Positions 19,086-27,694 of a DNA stretch of 64,000 bases are shown one piece after another. The number at the start of each line of letters is the position of its first letter. Within the stretch, counting starts at the first letter, position 1. The position numbers were made by a program, and so were the translations under genes. The DNA is taken from contig NZ_BMPY01000013.1 in the NCBI RefSeq assembly GCF_014647835.1, positions 62,001 through 126,000 of the forward strand, given 5' to 3'. Below the pieces are notes generated by a model that saw only the letters and a program-made list of their open reading frames with translations, was not told the origin of the DNA and ran no database searches. Origin of the DNA: Microbispora rosea subsp. aerata. GTDB lineage: Bacteria; Actinomycetota; Actinomycetes; Streptosporangiales; Streptosporangiaceae.

Positions 19086-20411
19086 TCAGTGGCGTGACTT
19101 GCGGGCGCGGTTACGCCCCAGCAGGCCGCGGCGCGGGCTGGCGGCCCGCCCGTCGGTCCGCAGCCACAGGTTGACGCCGGTGCCCCCGAGCGCCGACGGC
19201 TCGATGCGCACCCCGCCGCCCGTCGACTCGGCCAGGCGCCGGGCGATGTCGAGGCCGAGCCCGGTGGAGCCGGCCCCGCTGTTGCCCCGCCGCAGCGCCT
19301 TCTCGGGGTCGGGGATGCCGGGGCCCGCGTCCGCGACGAGGATCCCCACCATGCCGTTTCCCCGGTGCAGGGTGACGCGGAAGGCCGTGCCCTGCGGCGT
19401 GTGGCGGAAGACGTTGCCGAGCAACGCGTCGACCACCGCGCCGAGATCGGCCGCGGCGACCGGCACCGGGCTGGGCTCGTCCGCGCCGACGAGCTGCCAG
19501 GGCCGCCCCTGGTCCTCGGCCAGCGCCGACCAGAAGGCGAGCCGTTCCCGCAGCACGAGCGCGGCGTCGCAGCGGGCCGGTGCCGCACGGGACGGCCGCC
19601 GGGCGGCCTCGATGATCTCGTCCACGGCCCGTTCGAGCCGGTCGATGGCGAGCCTGCGCTGCTCGGCCTCGGGGCCGGTGCCGCCGAGGTTGAGCCGCAG
19701 CGCGGTCAGCGGGGTGCGCAGCCGGTGCGACAGGTCTGCGGCGAGTTCACGCTCGGCCGCGAGCAGGCCCGCCACCTGGTCGGCCATCGTGTTGAACGCG
19801 CGTCCGGCGGCGACCAGTTCGGGTGGGCCGTCCGGAACGATGCGCACCGACAAGTCCCCGGCCCCGAGGGCCTCCGCCGCCTGCCCGAGCCGGCGGGCCG
19901 CCCGCACCACCCGGGCGCCGAGCCGGTCGGCCACCACCACCGACCCTATGACGAGGGTGACCGCGACGCCGGTCAGCACGGCCCAGGAGGTGGACACGCC
20001 CTTCCTCGCGTCCGCCTCGGGCGCGTACACCTCGATGACGGCACGCCGCCCGCCACCCAGGGCAACCGGCCTGAGCAGCACGTATCCCTTGGTGACCGGC
20101 ACGGTCCTGGCGCTTTCCGCCGCGCTCGCGACGTCGGCGGGCGACACCCGGGAACGGCCCACCGTACGCCCGCCGGGGAGATGGACGGCCAGACGGGAGG
20201 CCCCCACCGGGGTGCTGGCCAGCGCCCGCTCCAGCGCGACCGCGTCGTCGGTGACCACGAGGGCGGGCACGATCGTAGCGGCCTGCCGCTCGGCGTCCGC
20301 GAGCGCGCGGCTCTCGGCGATCTCCTTGACCGCCACGGCCAGCGGGATGAGGAAGGCCAGCGCGACCATCGCCGTCACGGCCACCGCCACCAGGGCCAGG
20401 CTCCGTCTCAC
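19086..20411 (-). CDS. Two-component sensor histidine kinase
   Basis: The 441-residue membrane kinase has two membrane spans (about 7-28 and 143-163) enclosing a ~115-residue extracytoplasmic sensor, a HAMP linker (about 165-215), the dimerisation/phosphorylation helix AADLSHRLRTPLTALRL with His229, the N-box NVFRHTP, G1 VADAGPGIPD and G2 GSTGLGLDIARRLAEST. It lies 39 nt downstream of the response-regulator gene on the same strand, forming an operon. The signal is unknown; no efflux or envelope-stress target is adjacent that would name it. Confidence 0.94.
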   Translation of the reverse strand: MRRSLALVAVAVTAMVALAFLIPLAVAVKEIAESRALADAERQAATIVPALVVTDDAVALERALASTPVGASRLAVHLPGGRTVGRSRVSPADVASAAESARTVPVTKGYVLLRPVALGGGRRAVIEVYAPEADARKGVSTSWAVLTGVAVTLVIGSVVVADRLGARVVRAARRLGQAAEALGAGDLSVRIVPDGPPELVAAGRAFNTMADQVAGLLAAERELAADLSHRLRTPLTALRLNLGGTGPEAEQRRLAIDRLERAVDEIIEAARRPSRAAPARCDAALVLRERLAFWSALAEDQGRPWQLVGADEPSPVPVAAADLGAVVDALLGNVFRHTPQGTAFRVTLHRGNGMVGILVADAGPGIPDPEKALRRGNSGAGSTGLGLDIARRLAESTGGGVRIEPSALGGTGVNLWLRTDGRAASPRRGLLGRNRARKSRH

Positions 20412-20450
20412 CTCGGCTCCCGCTCACGACCTCGAGTTCAGCCCTCTGGT

Positions 20451-21134
20451 TCAGCCCTCGGCGGGAGGACTCAGGCGCACCCCGACACCCCGCACCGTGT
20501 GGAGATATCGGGGGCGGGACGCGCTCTCGCCGAGCTTGCGCCGCAGCCACGACAGGTGCACGTCGATCGTCTGGTCGTCCCCGTACGACTGCCGCCACAC
20601 CTCGGCCAGCAGCTCCCTGCGGGAGATCACGCGGTCGGGGCGGGCGGCGAGGTAGGCCAGCAGGTCGAACTCCCTGCGGGTGAGGTCAAGCGGCACCCCG
20701 TCCAGGCGGGCCTCCCTGCGGTCGGCGTCGACGACCAGGCCGCCGACCCGCGCGACCGACGACGGCGTCCCCGGCCTGGCCCGGCGCAGCACGGCCTCCA
20801 GCCGGGCGTTGAGATGGTCGCCGGAGAACGGCTTGACCAAATAGTCGTCCGCGCCGTCGCGCAGCAAGCGGACGATCTCTGCCTCGTCGTCCCGCGCGGT
20901 GGCCACGATGACCGGTACGTCGGAGATCGCCCGGAGCATCTTCAGGGCCTCCGCGCCGTCGAGGTCGGGCAGCCCCAGGTCGAGGACAACCACGTCGGGG
21001 GCGGCGTGAGCGATGTCCCGCAGGGCGTCCAGCGCGCGGCCCGCGCTGCGGACCGCATGGCTGCGCCCGGTCAGGTCACGGATGATCGCGGACCGGACGA
21101 ACTCGTCGTCCTCAACCACCAGAACGGTCGCCAT
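20451..21134 (-). CDS. OmpR/PhoB-family response regulator
   Basis: The 227-residue protein has a receiver domain with the acidic pair at 9-10 (VEDDEF), phospho-acceptor Asp52 in VVVLDLGLPD, the Thr in VIVATARDD and Lys in DDYLVKPF, followed by a winged-helix DNA-binding domain (about 130-222: LTRREFDLLAYLA ... DVHLSWLRRKLGE ... HTVRGVGVRL). The ATG at 21134 gives the normal length. It is cotranscribed with the downstream kinase and diverges from the Pro-rich membrane protein gene, a possible target. Confidence 0.95.
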   Translation of the reverse strand: MATVLVVEDDEFVRSAIIRDLTGRSHAVRSAGRALDALRDIAHAAPDVVVLDLGLPDLDGAEALKMLRAISDVPVIVATARDDEAEIVRLLRDGADDYLVKPFSGDHLNARLEAVLRRARPGTPSSVARVGGLVVDADRREARLDGVPLDLTRREFDLLAYLAARPDRVISRRELLAEVWRQSYGDDQTIDVHLSWLRRKLGESASRPRYLHTVRGVGVRLSPPAEG

Positions 21135-21276
21135 GGGGCAGAAACGTACACTCCCACCCGGTACGGCGTCCCGGGAAGAGGGCTCCAAAACACGGCAGAC
21201 TCACTGCTATTTATGGCATGTACAAATCCATTAAGGATGACCGAAAACGTTTCATGCGGTCACGTGGATAGCGGGA

Positions 21277-21292
21277 TAGAGTGAGCGGCCAC
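21277..21292 (+). promoter_or_regulatory. Putative -10 box deciding the start of the Pro-rich membrane protein
   Basis: TAGAGT at 21277-21282 is 10 nt before ATG 21293. Because it overlaps the alternative GTG at 21281, the ATG is the better start. Confidence 0.4.
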
Positions 21293-21940
21293 ATGAGAAG
21301 GGCCACCGGTTACTTGATCGCATGGTGCGGGGCCACCGCCCTCGCCGTCGGCGTGTCCTGGCTCGGCGTGCGCGACGTGCTGCGCAGCGCGATCCTGGAC
21401 GAAGCGCCCCTCGCCCCCGTGGTGGCCGTCGACGCGCCCCAGTCCGCTTCGCCGGCCGCCCCCACCCCGGGGGTCGTCCCGGGCGGCGAACCCTCCCGCA
21501 TGCCGTCCGAGGACCCCGCCGGCGAACCATCCGAGGAACCAGACGAGGAGCCGTCCGAGAAACCCTCCTCCGGCGCGACGCCCGGCCGCCCGTCGCCCTC
21601 CCGGACCGCCGCCGCACCGGCGCGGACCTCACCCGCCCCGCGTACGATCCGCACCACACGGTCGGCGGCGCCCCCGCAACCCTCCCCCGCCAGTAAGCCG
21701 CGCAAGACCTCGAGCGGGGAGAGCCTGCACACGTTCACGCTGACGGGCGGCCGGGCGACGATCGCGGTGACCGCCAAGGACTGCCACGTGGTGACGGCGA
21801 CCCCGAACGACGGCTACGAGGTCAAGGTCTGGGAGACCGACCAGTGGCTACGGGTCGCGTTCCTCCAGGACGCCCACGAGTCGTCGGCGTTCTGCGTCTG
21901 GAACGTCCTGCCGCCCAGGCTCGACACGTACGAGAACTGA
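21293..21940 (+). CDS. Membrane-anchored protein with long Pro/Glu/Ser-rich linker
   Basis: I do not recognise the family. The 215-residue product has a single N-terminal membrane anchor (about residues 7-24), then ~110 residues of disordered Pro/Ser/Glu/Thr-rich linker (repeats of the type EEPDEEPSEKPS), and a compact ~65-residue C-terminal domain (about 145-215) with two Cys residues (DCHVV and FCVWN) that could be disulfide-bonded. It is thus a cell-wall-spanning protein exposing a small external domain. It diverges from the response regulator gene. Confidence 0.72.
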   Translation: MRRATGYLIAWCGATALAVGVSWLGVRDVLRSAILDEAPLAPVVAVDAPQSASPAAPTPGVVPGGEPSRMPSEDPAGEPSEEPDEEPSEKPSSGATPGRPSPSRTAAAPARTSPAPRTIRTTRSAAPPQPSPASKPRKTSSGESLHTFTLTGGRATIAVTAKDCHVVTATPNDGYEVKVWETDQWLRVAFLQDAHESSAFCVWNVLPPRLDTYEN

Positions 21941-21944
21941 GGGC

Positions 21945-22405
21945 CCGGACCGGAAGGACCCGGGCCGCAAGGGCACGACGCGAAAGGCACGGCTTGGCAG
22001 ACCCCGTGCCGGGGGGCGGACAGCAGGACTGGGCCCTTGAAGGGCGCGGCACACCAGGGTCCGGTCGCGGGGCGCGGGCCTGAAGGCGCGACACGGAAGG
22101 ACTCAGCCCGCAAGAGCGCCACTCGGCAGGCCCCGGCCCCGAAGGGCACGGCAGACCGGCCCGGAAGGTAGAACCTGCCTATGGGCGCGCGGCACGGCAG
22201 GACCCCTGCCCCTCAGGGCGCGACGCGGGACTCAACCCCTGCGGGCGCGGCCGGAAGGGCCGACGCGAAAAGGCACGGCTCGACAGGACCCGGCTCGTAG
22301 AGCGCGGGCCAGGAAGGCTCGACGCGACAGGATCCAGCCCAGAGGAGCGCGACGCGGAAGGGCGCGGCACGGCAGAGTCCCGACCGGGAGGGCGCGACGG
22401 GGAGG
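21945..22405. repeat. Degenerate G+C-rich repeat field between convergent genes
   Basis: The 468-bp gap between two convergent genes consists of imperfect units resembling AAGGGCGCGACRCGGAAGG followed by a short variable piece ending in CCC or CCG. At least ten imperfect copies are visible, with spacing of roughly 25-45 bp. No gene is supportable within it. Confidence 0.65.
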
Positions 22406-22408
22406 GGC

Positions 22409-23134
22409 TCAGTCCAGGCGAGCGAGGTACTTCTTCAGCTCCTTGACCTCGGCGCTCAGGGCGGTGGCGGTGGCGGTGGCCAGTGCCTTCGCCCCGGGGA
22501 AGGCGCCCTCGTCCTGCTCGGTGCGGGCCAGCTTGATCGCGCCGTTGTTGTGCTCGATCATCAACGTCAGGAACTTGCGGTCGAAGGACGGGCCGTTCAG
22601 CTTCGCGAGCTCCTCGAGCTCGGCCCTCTTCTGCATGCCCGGCATCTCGTGGTCGCGCGGCAGCGGTTGCGCGCCCCACATGTCGAGCCAGCCCTGCAAC
22701 GTGCGTATGTCGGCGCCGCGGGCCGCGGTGATCTTGGCCGCGTACTCGCCGATGGACAGGTCACGCGCCCGCGTCGTCACGAGCCCGGCCAGCTCCAGGG
22801 CCTGCAGGTGGTGGGGGACCATCTGCCGGGCGAACGCCAGGTCGGCGTCGTTCGGGCTGTCGGACGACCCGGCCGCGCCGGTCTCGCCGGCCGAAGGGGC
22901 GGGCGTGGCCTCCTGAGTCGGCGCGGGCTGGGTGGTCGACGTGGCCATGGAGGTGGCCTCGGGGGTCGACGTCCCCTCGGACGCGGCGGCGGTGACCACG
23001 GGGGCGGGAGAGGCGGCCTCGCCCGACAGGTCCGGCGCGCCGCATCCGGCGAGCAGGGCCGTCGCGAGCACACCGGTTAACGCGCCCGTCACTCGAACCG
23101 TCATAGCGGGGCGCCGGCGGATGCTGGTCGTCAT
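22409..23134 (-). CDS. DUF305 lipoprotein
   Basis: DUF305 proteins are secreted helical-bundle proteins, some connected with copper. The 241-residue product has a lipoprotein signal (lipobox LLAGC, Cys31), a ~65-residue Thr/Ser/Ala/Pro-rich linker, and the DUF305 domain from about 95 on: DLAFARQMVPHHLQALELAGL, then MPGMQKRAELEELAKLNG and FLTLMIEHNNGAIKLARTE. The His-His and Glu-His pairs are conserved metal-site candidates. The ATG at 23134 is preceded by GGAGAGG. No copper genes are nearby. Confidence 0.92.
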   Translation of the reverse strand: MTTSIRRRPAMTVRVTGALTGVLATALLAGCGAPDLSGEAASPAPVVTAAASEGTSTPEATSMATSTTQPAPTQEATPAPSAGETGAAGSSDSPNDADLAFARQMVPHHLQALELAGLVTTRARDLSIGEYAAKITAARGADIRTLQGWLDMWGAQPLPRDHEMPGMQKRAELEELAKLNGPSFDRKFLTLMIEHNNGAIKLARTEQDEGAFPGAKALATATATALSAEVKELKKYLARLD

Positions 23135-23448
23135 CGGGTGGCCTCTCCGGTTCTGCCTCGAGGACGGACGCCACGGCCCGGGGGCCGTGCGCGATCGGGT
23201 CCGTCCGTGATCCCTTCGCGGCAGGACCCTACCGCCAGAGGCGGGTTCCGGTCGCCCTCGCATGGCATTTCGGCATATTTACGGTGATTATCGGACAAGC
23301 TGGGCATTTCATGTCAAATTCCCCAATTCTCTTCCAATGATCACTCTTGTGGCCTAGCCTCCAACTGTGCCGAAGGAGAGCGAAACTCTACGAAAGGTTT
23401 CACACCGAGGAAACCTCTGTTGACACGAGCGAAACAGTGATACTTTCG
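23135..23448. other. Divergent promoter region between the DUF305 and LacI genes
   Basis: There is no gene here. The 23,260-23,400 part is conspicuously A/T-rich for this genome and must carry the leftward DUF305 promoter and the rightward lacI promoter. TTGACA at 23420-23425 with TACTTT at 23441-23446 (15-nt spacer) is a tentative lacI promoter. Confidence 0.45.
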
Positions 23449-23466
23449 CTTGGGAGCGCTCCCAAG
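23449..23466. promoter_or_regulatory. LacI-type operator O1 (perfect palindrome)
   Basis: CTTGGGAGCGCTCCCAAG is an exact 18-bp palindrome with the central CG/GC typical of LacI-family sites. It lies just after the tentative -10 box and 30 bp before the lacI ATG, suitable for autorepression. Its 14-bp core recurs exactly at 25975-25988. Confidence 0.75.
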
Positions 23467-23496
23467 CCGTGTGAACCTTCGGGCCGAGGAGACCGG

Positions 23497-24487
23497 ATGG
23501 CCGATCTTCCCACCCTCGCAGAGGTAGCCGCCGCAGCAGGCGTCTCCCCGGCAACAGCTTCCCGGGTCCTGACCGGCTCGGTACGCGTGACCACGTCGAC
23601 CCGTCGACAGGTCCACGACGCGATGTCGCGTTTGGGCTACGTGCGGCGCCGCGCGCCCCGGGGATCCGCGGGCCGGCGGTCCGAGCAGATCATCGCCGCG
23701 GTCGTCTGCGAGCACAGTCCACGCCTTTTCACCGAGCCGTTCTACGCCAGGCTCCTGTCTGCCTGCGAGGAGGTGCTGACGACGCACGGGGTCCCGATGG
23801 TCGTGATGACCGCGACCCCTGCGACCGCCTCCATCGCCGCGCCGCCGCTGGTAGCGGGCTCCGTCGACGGAGTCCTCCTGATCAGCGCACGTGCGCGGCA
23901 CCCCCTCGCGGTCACGCTGGCGGCCTCGGGCGTCCCGGTGCGCTGTGCCGGACGGCCGCCAGACGGCATCGACCTCCCGTTCGTCGACATGGACAACCGT
24001 GACGGCGGACGGCAGGCGGCCGAGCATCTGCTGCTCAGCAACCGCAAGCACATCGCGACGATCGCCGGGCCACCAACCCTGCCTGCCGCCCGCGACAGGC
24101 TGGAGGGCTTCCGGCAGACGCTTCGCGACGCAGGCGTGCACGACATGCCGGTGGCGTACGGTGACTTCACCCACGCGTCGGGCGCGCACGCCATGCAGTG
24201 GCTGCTGCAACGGGCGCCACGCCTCGACGCCGTGTTCGCGGCGTCGGACGTGATGGCGGCCGGGGCGATGCAGACGCTGCGCCGCGCCGGGCGGAAAGTG
24301 CCGGACGACGTGGCCGTCATCGGGTTCGACGACGCGCCCGTGGCCAGGCACACCTCGCCGACCCTCACCACGGTTCGGCAGCCCGTCGAGGAAATGGCAA
24401 CGCTCGCCGCACGACTACTTCTCACGACTCTCGGGGGCGGGGAAAATCCCAAGGGCAATCCGGTGCTGCCCACGGAACTGGTGGTTC

Positions 24488-24501
<14 letters not shown>
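23497..24501 (+). CDS. LacI-family transcriptional regulator
   Basis: The 334-residue protein has the LacI helix-turn-helix (PTLAEVAAAAGVSPATASRVLTGSVRV, about 4-30) with hinge helix, then a periplasmic-binding-protein-like core (IIAAVVCEHS ... VDGVLLISA ... FVDMDNRDGGRQAAEHL ... VIGFDDAPVARHTSPTLTTVRQP). The ATG at 23497 follows GAGGAG. A perfect palindromic operator lies directly upstream, and the 3' end overlaps the start of a Ser/Thr kinase gene by 14 bp, so the two are cotranscribed. The effector sugar is unknown; no sugar genes are adjacent. Confidence 0.94.
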
Positions 24502-25972
<1,471 letters not shown>

Positions 25973-25974
25973 AG

Positions 25975-25988
25975 TGGGAGCGCTCCCA
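25975..25988. promoter_or_regulatory. LacI-type operator O2, identical core to O1
   Basis: TGGGAGCGCTCCCA is the exact 14-bp core of the operator at 23449-23466 and begins 2 bp after the kinase stop codon. With O1 it brackets the lacI-kinase pair 2.5 kb apart. It could serve in looping, as a roadblock, or as the operator of a gene since lost on the right. Confidence 0.7.
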
Positions 25989-26256
25989 GAACAAGGCTCT
26001 GTCGAGTTTGGTCAGGACAAAAAGTCCAACCGCGTCCGATAACCGGTCAGCTTGCGACCGAAATTATCTTCTACTGCCGAGGGGCCGGCCGACGAAGCCC
26101 AGCCCCCGGCCGGCGATCAGCTCCTGCCGGCCATCCCAAACCGCGTCCGGCGCCGCGACATCTCAGTCCGAACCGCGGTATCTCAGTCGACCGAGTCCGG
26201 TTCGACAGCCCTCACCAGTCGTGTCTGACAGCCCCGCCGCGCGGTCTTGACGTACG
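25989..26256. other. Intergenic region at the start of a lower-G+C patch
   Basis: No gene is visible. The segment 26,020-26,080 is A/T-richer than neighbours. Tandem-like phrases (ATCTCAGTC at about 26159 and 26191) recur. An exact palindrome, TTGACGTACGTCAA, lies at 26247-26260. Confidence 0.4.
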
Positions 26257-26358
26257 TCAACCACCCGACCTGGTCTCACCGGCGCAGCAAGCGTCGATCT
26301 CCGTGAGGCCGATGCCGATCTCGAACGGCACCGGCAGCGTGAGCCGGTCGCGATAGTG
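26257..26358 (-). pseudogene. C-terminal fragment of a Uma2-family endonuclease, minus strand
   Basis: Reading leftward from 26358 the frame gives HYRDRLTLPVPFEIGIGLTEI and then a stop at 26257, matching the conserved last strand and tail of Uma2 (DUF820) PD-(D/E)XK proteins. There is no start codon and only ~33 residues remain. A further Uma2 piece begins 11 bp to the right on the opposite strand. Confidence 0.5.
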
Positions 26359-26369
26359 CGCCGTCGGCC

Positions 26370-26590
26370 GTCGAGGTCATCTCGCCGGGCCCGGAGGAGG
26401 TTGACCACAAGCGCAAGCCGCCGCTCCGCGCCGAGGCGGGCACCGCGCGCTTCTGCGAGATCGAGCGCCAGGACGGACGGCCCATGTCCTGGGTCTACGA
26501 CCTCGACCCGACGTTCTTCGACAGGAAGAAGGACGCCCCTGGGGAGACGTGTCCCGCGCGCCTGTCAGACATCCCTGTCGGCGCCCGGCG
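26370..26590 (+). pseudogene. Central fragment of a Uma2-family endonuclease, plus strand
   Basis: The frame VEVISPGPEEVDHKRKPPLR..., continuing AEAGTARFCEIERQDGRP and VYDLDP, corresponds to the Uma2 core, where VEVVSP...TDR..KP.LYA.AGIP.(F/Y)WR(V/I)E is usual; the Glu of VEV and the Lys of RKP are the nuclease residues. An in-frame TGA lies at 26340-26342, so the N-terminal half is gone. Uma2 homologues are abundant, often multi-copy, in actinobacteria. Together with the minus-strand piece, an inversion breakpoint at about 26360 is implied. Confidence 0.6.
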
Positions 26591-26764
26591 CCACGCCTTC
26601 CACACCGTCAAGCTGTTCATCGTTTCCGCCACCGAGAAGCCCTCTGCCCGGAGAATCGCCGGCGCCGTACAGCTGTTGCAGGCGAGCCGAGCAACGCATG
26701 GAAACGCTCGCGCCGCCTCCTTTCAGGCATCTGTCGGAGATGCTTCAGTCCCACGAGACTCGGC

Positions 26765-27528
26765 TCACCCGATCACCGCCTGTCCCGACTCGGCCCTCCG
26801 CAACAGCTGTCTTCCAGCCTTGGGCACCAGGAAGGCAACAGTGGCCGCTACGACCAGCACGGCGACCATCCACCATTTCCTCCTCGGCTTCTCCGAGCAC
26901 GCCGATAGGGGCGGCCCAGGTTTTTCTCGCCACGAGAGACCCGATGGCTCCCGCATCAGGGCTTTGCGGTATTCACTGTCAACGATCTCGTAGAACTTCC
27001 TCTCGGCGCGCGAAGTTCGCGTTCCCTCATGCCAGTCGTCCCGCACTTGCGCCCACCAGTCCCGGCCGGATTGGCTGCCGAACATGCCTGCGAGCACTTC
27101 TTTTCGTAAGGACGACTCGGAGACCACCCTTTCCTCGAAGGCAAGGCGCATGTAGTTCATCCAGAGCACCGCGAAGAAATGCTGGCGGACGTCGTCGTCG
27201 GTCGCGTCCCCGGTAGCACCGATGACAGGCCTGTACAGCGACGGGCTTTCCATCGCCATGCGGAGCAGGTCGCGATGCATGTTCCTCACCACCTGCACGC
27301 GAGCGGATCTGAGCTGCGATGCCTGCAGTATGAGCGAAATAGCGATGGCGACGAATGCCAGTGCGGCCAGCACGGCCGAAGCCCCTCCGTAGGTTTCGCC
27401 TACCTGCCGACAACGTCCCAATTTATCGTGATTGCTTTCGAGATCAGATCTAAGAACACGGGAGATACCAGGACCGCGATCGCCACCAGCAGGGCCACTG
27501 CCGACCAAGAAAAATAGCGCCTTATCAT
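26765..27528 (-). pseudogene. DUF6082-family membrane protein with a frameshift
   Basis: The gene starts at ATG 27528 behind a good GGAGG and reads MIRRYFSWSAVALLVAIAVLV (first span) to NWDVVGR, then meets a TAG near 27400. One base out of frame the sequence continues QVGETYGGASAVLAALAFVAIAISLILQ (second span), the cytoplasmic DUF6082 core (HRDLLRMAMESP...LWMNYMRLAFEERV...WWAQVR) and a third span near the C-terminus. DUF6082 proteins normally run NW..(V/I)G(Q/E)TYGAASA without interruption, so one base has been gained or lost around 27400-27418. It could be a pseudogene or a sequencing error. Confidence 0.7.
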
Positions 27529-27616
27529 CTTCACCTCCGGATCGCGAACACTCCCCATCGCGACCTGAAGCAGTCGCTTCGAGTCAAAATACATCCAGCC
27601 GGGAGGCGCGTATAGC

Positions 27617-27650
27617 AAAAAGGACTCCCAGCCTCTATTGAGGCCGGGAG
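27617..27650 (-). terminator. Rho-independent terminator of the leftward glucan operon
   Basis: On the minus strand an 11-bp stem with one mismatch (CTCCCGGCCTC / GAGGCTGGGAG, loop AATA) is followed within 3 nt by five T residues. It lies 45-80 bp beyond the stop of the first GH87 gene. Confidence 0.8.
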
Positions 27651-27694
27651 CCCAATTCATATTGGTTCAGACCGTCTCGCTCATCCGCGGGGTG

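Noticed and set aside
26484-26993. 169-codon plus-strand frame after the Uma2 core
   Set aside because: Only its first ~35 codons resemble Uma2; the rest is antisense to the DUF6082 gene.
27395-27425. Programmed frameshifting in the DUF6082 gene
   Set aside because: No slippery heptamer or downstream pseudoknot was seen; mutation or sequence error is simpler.
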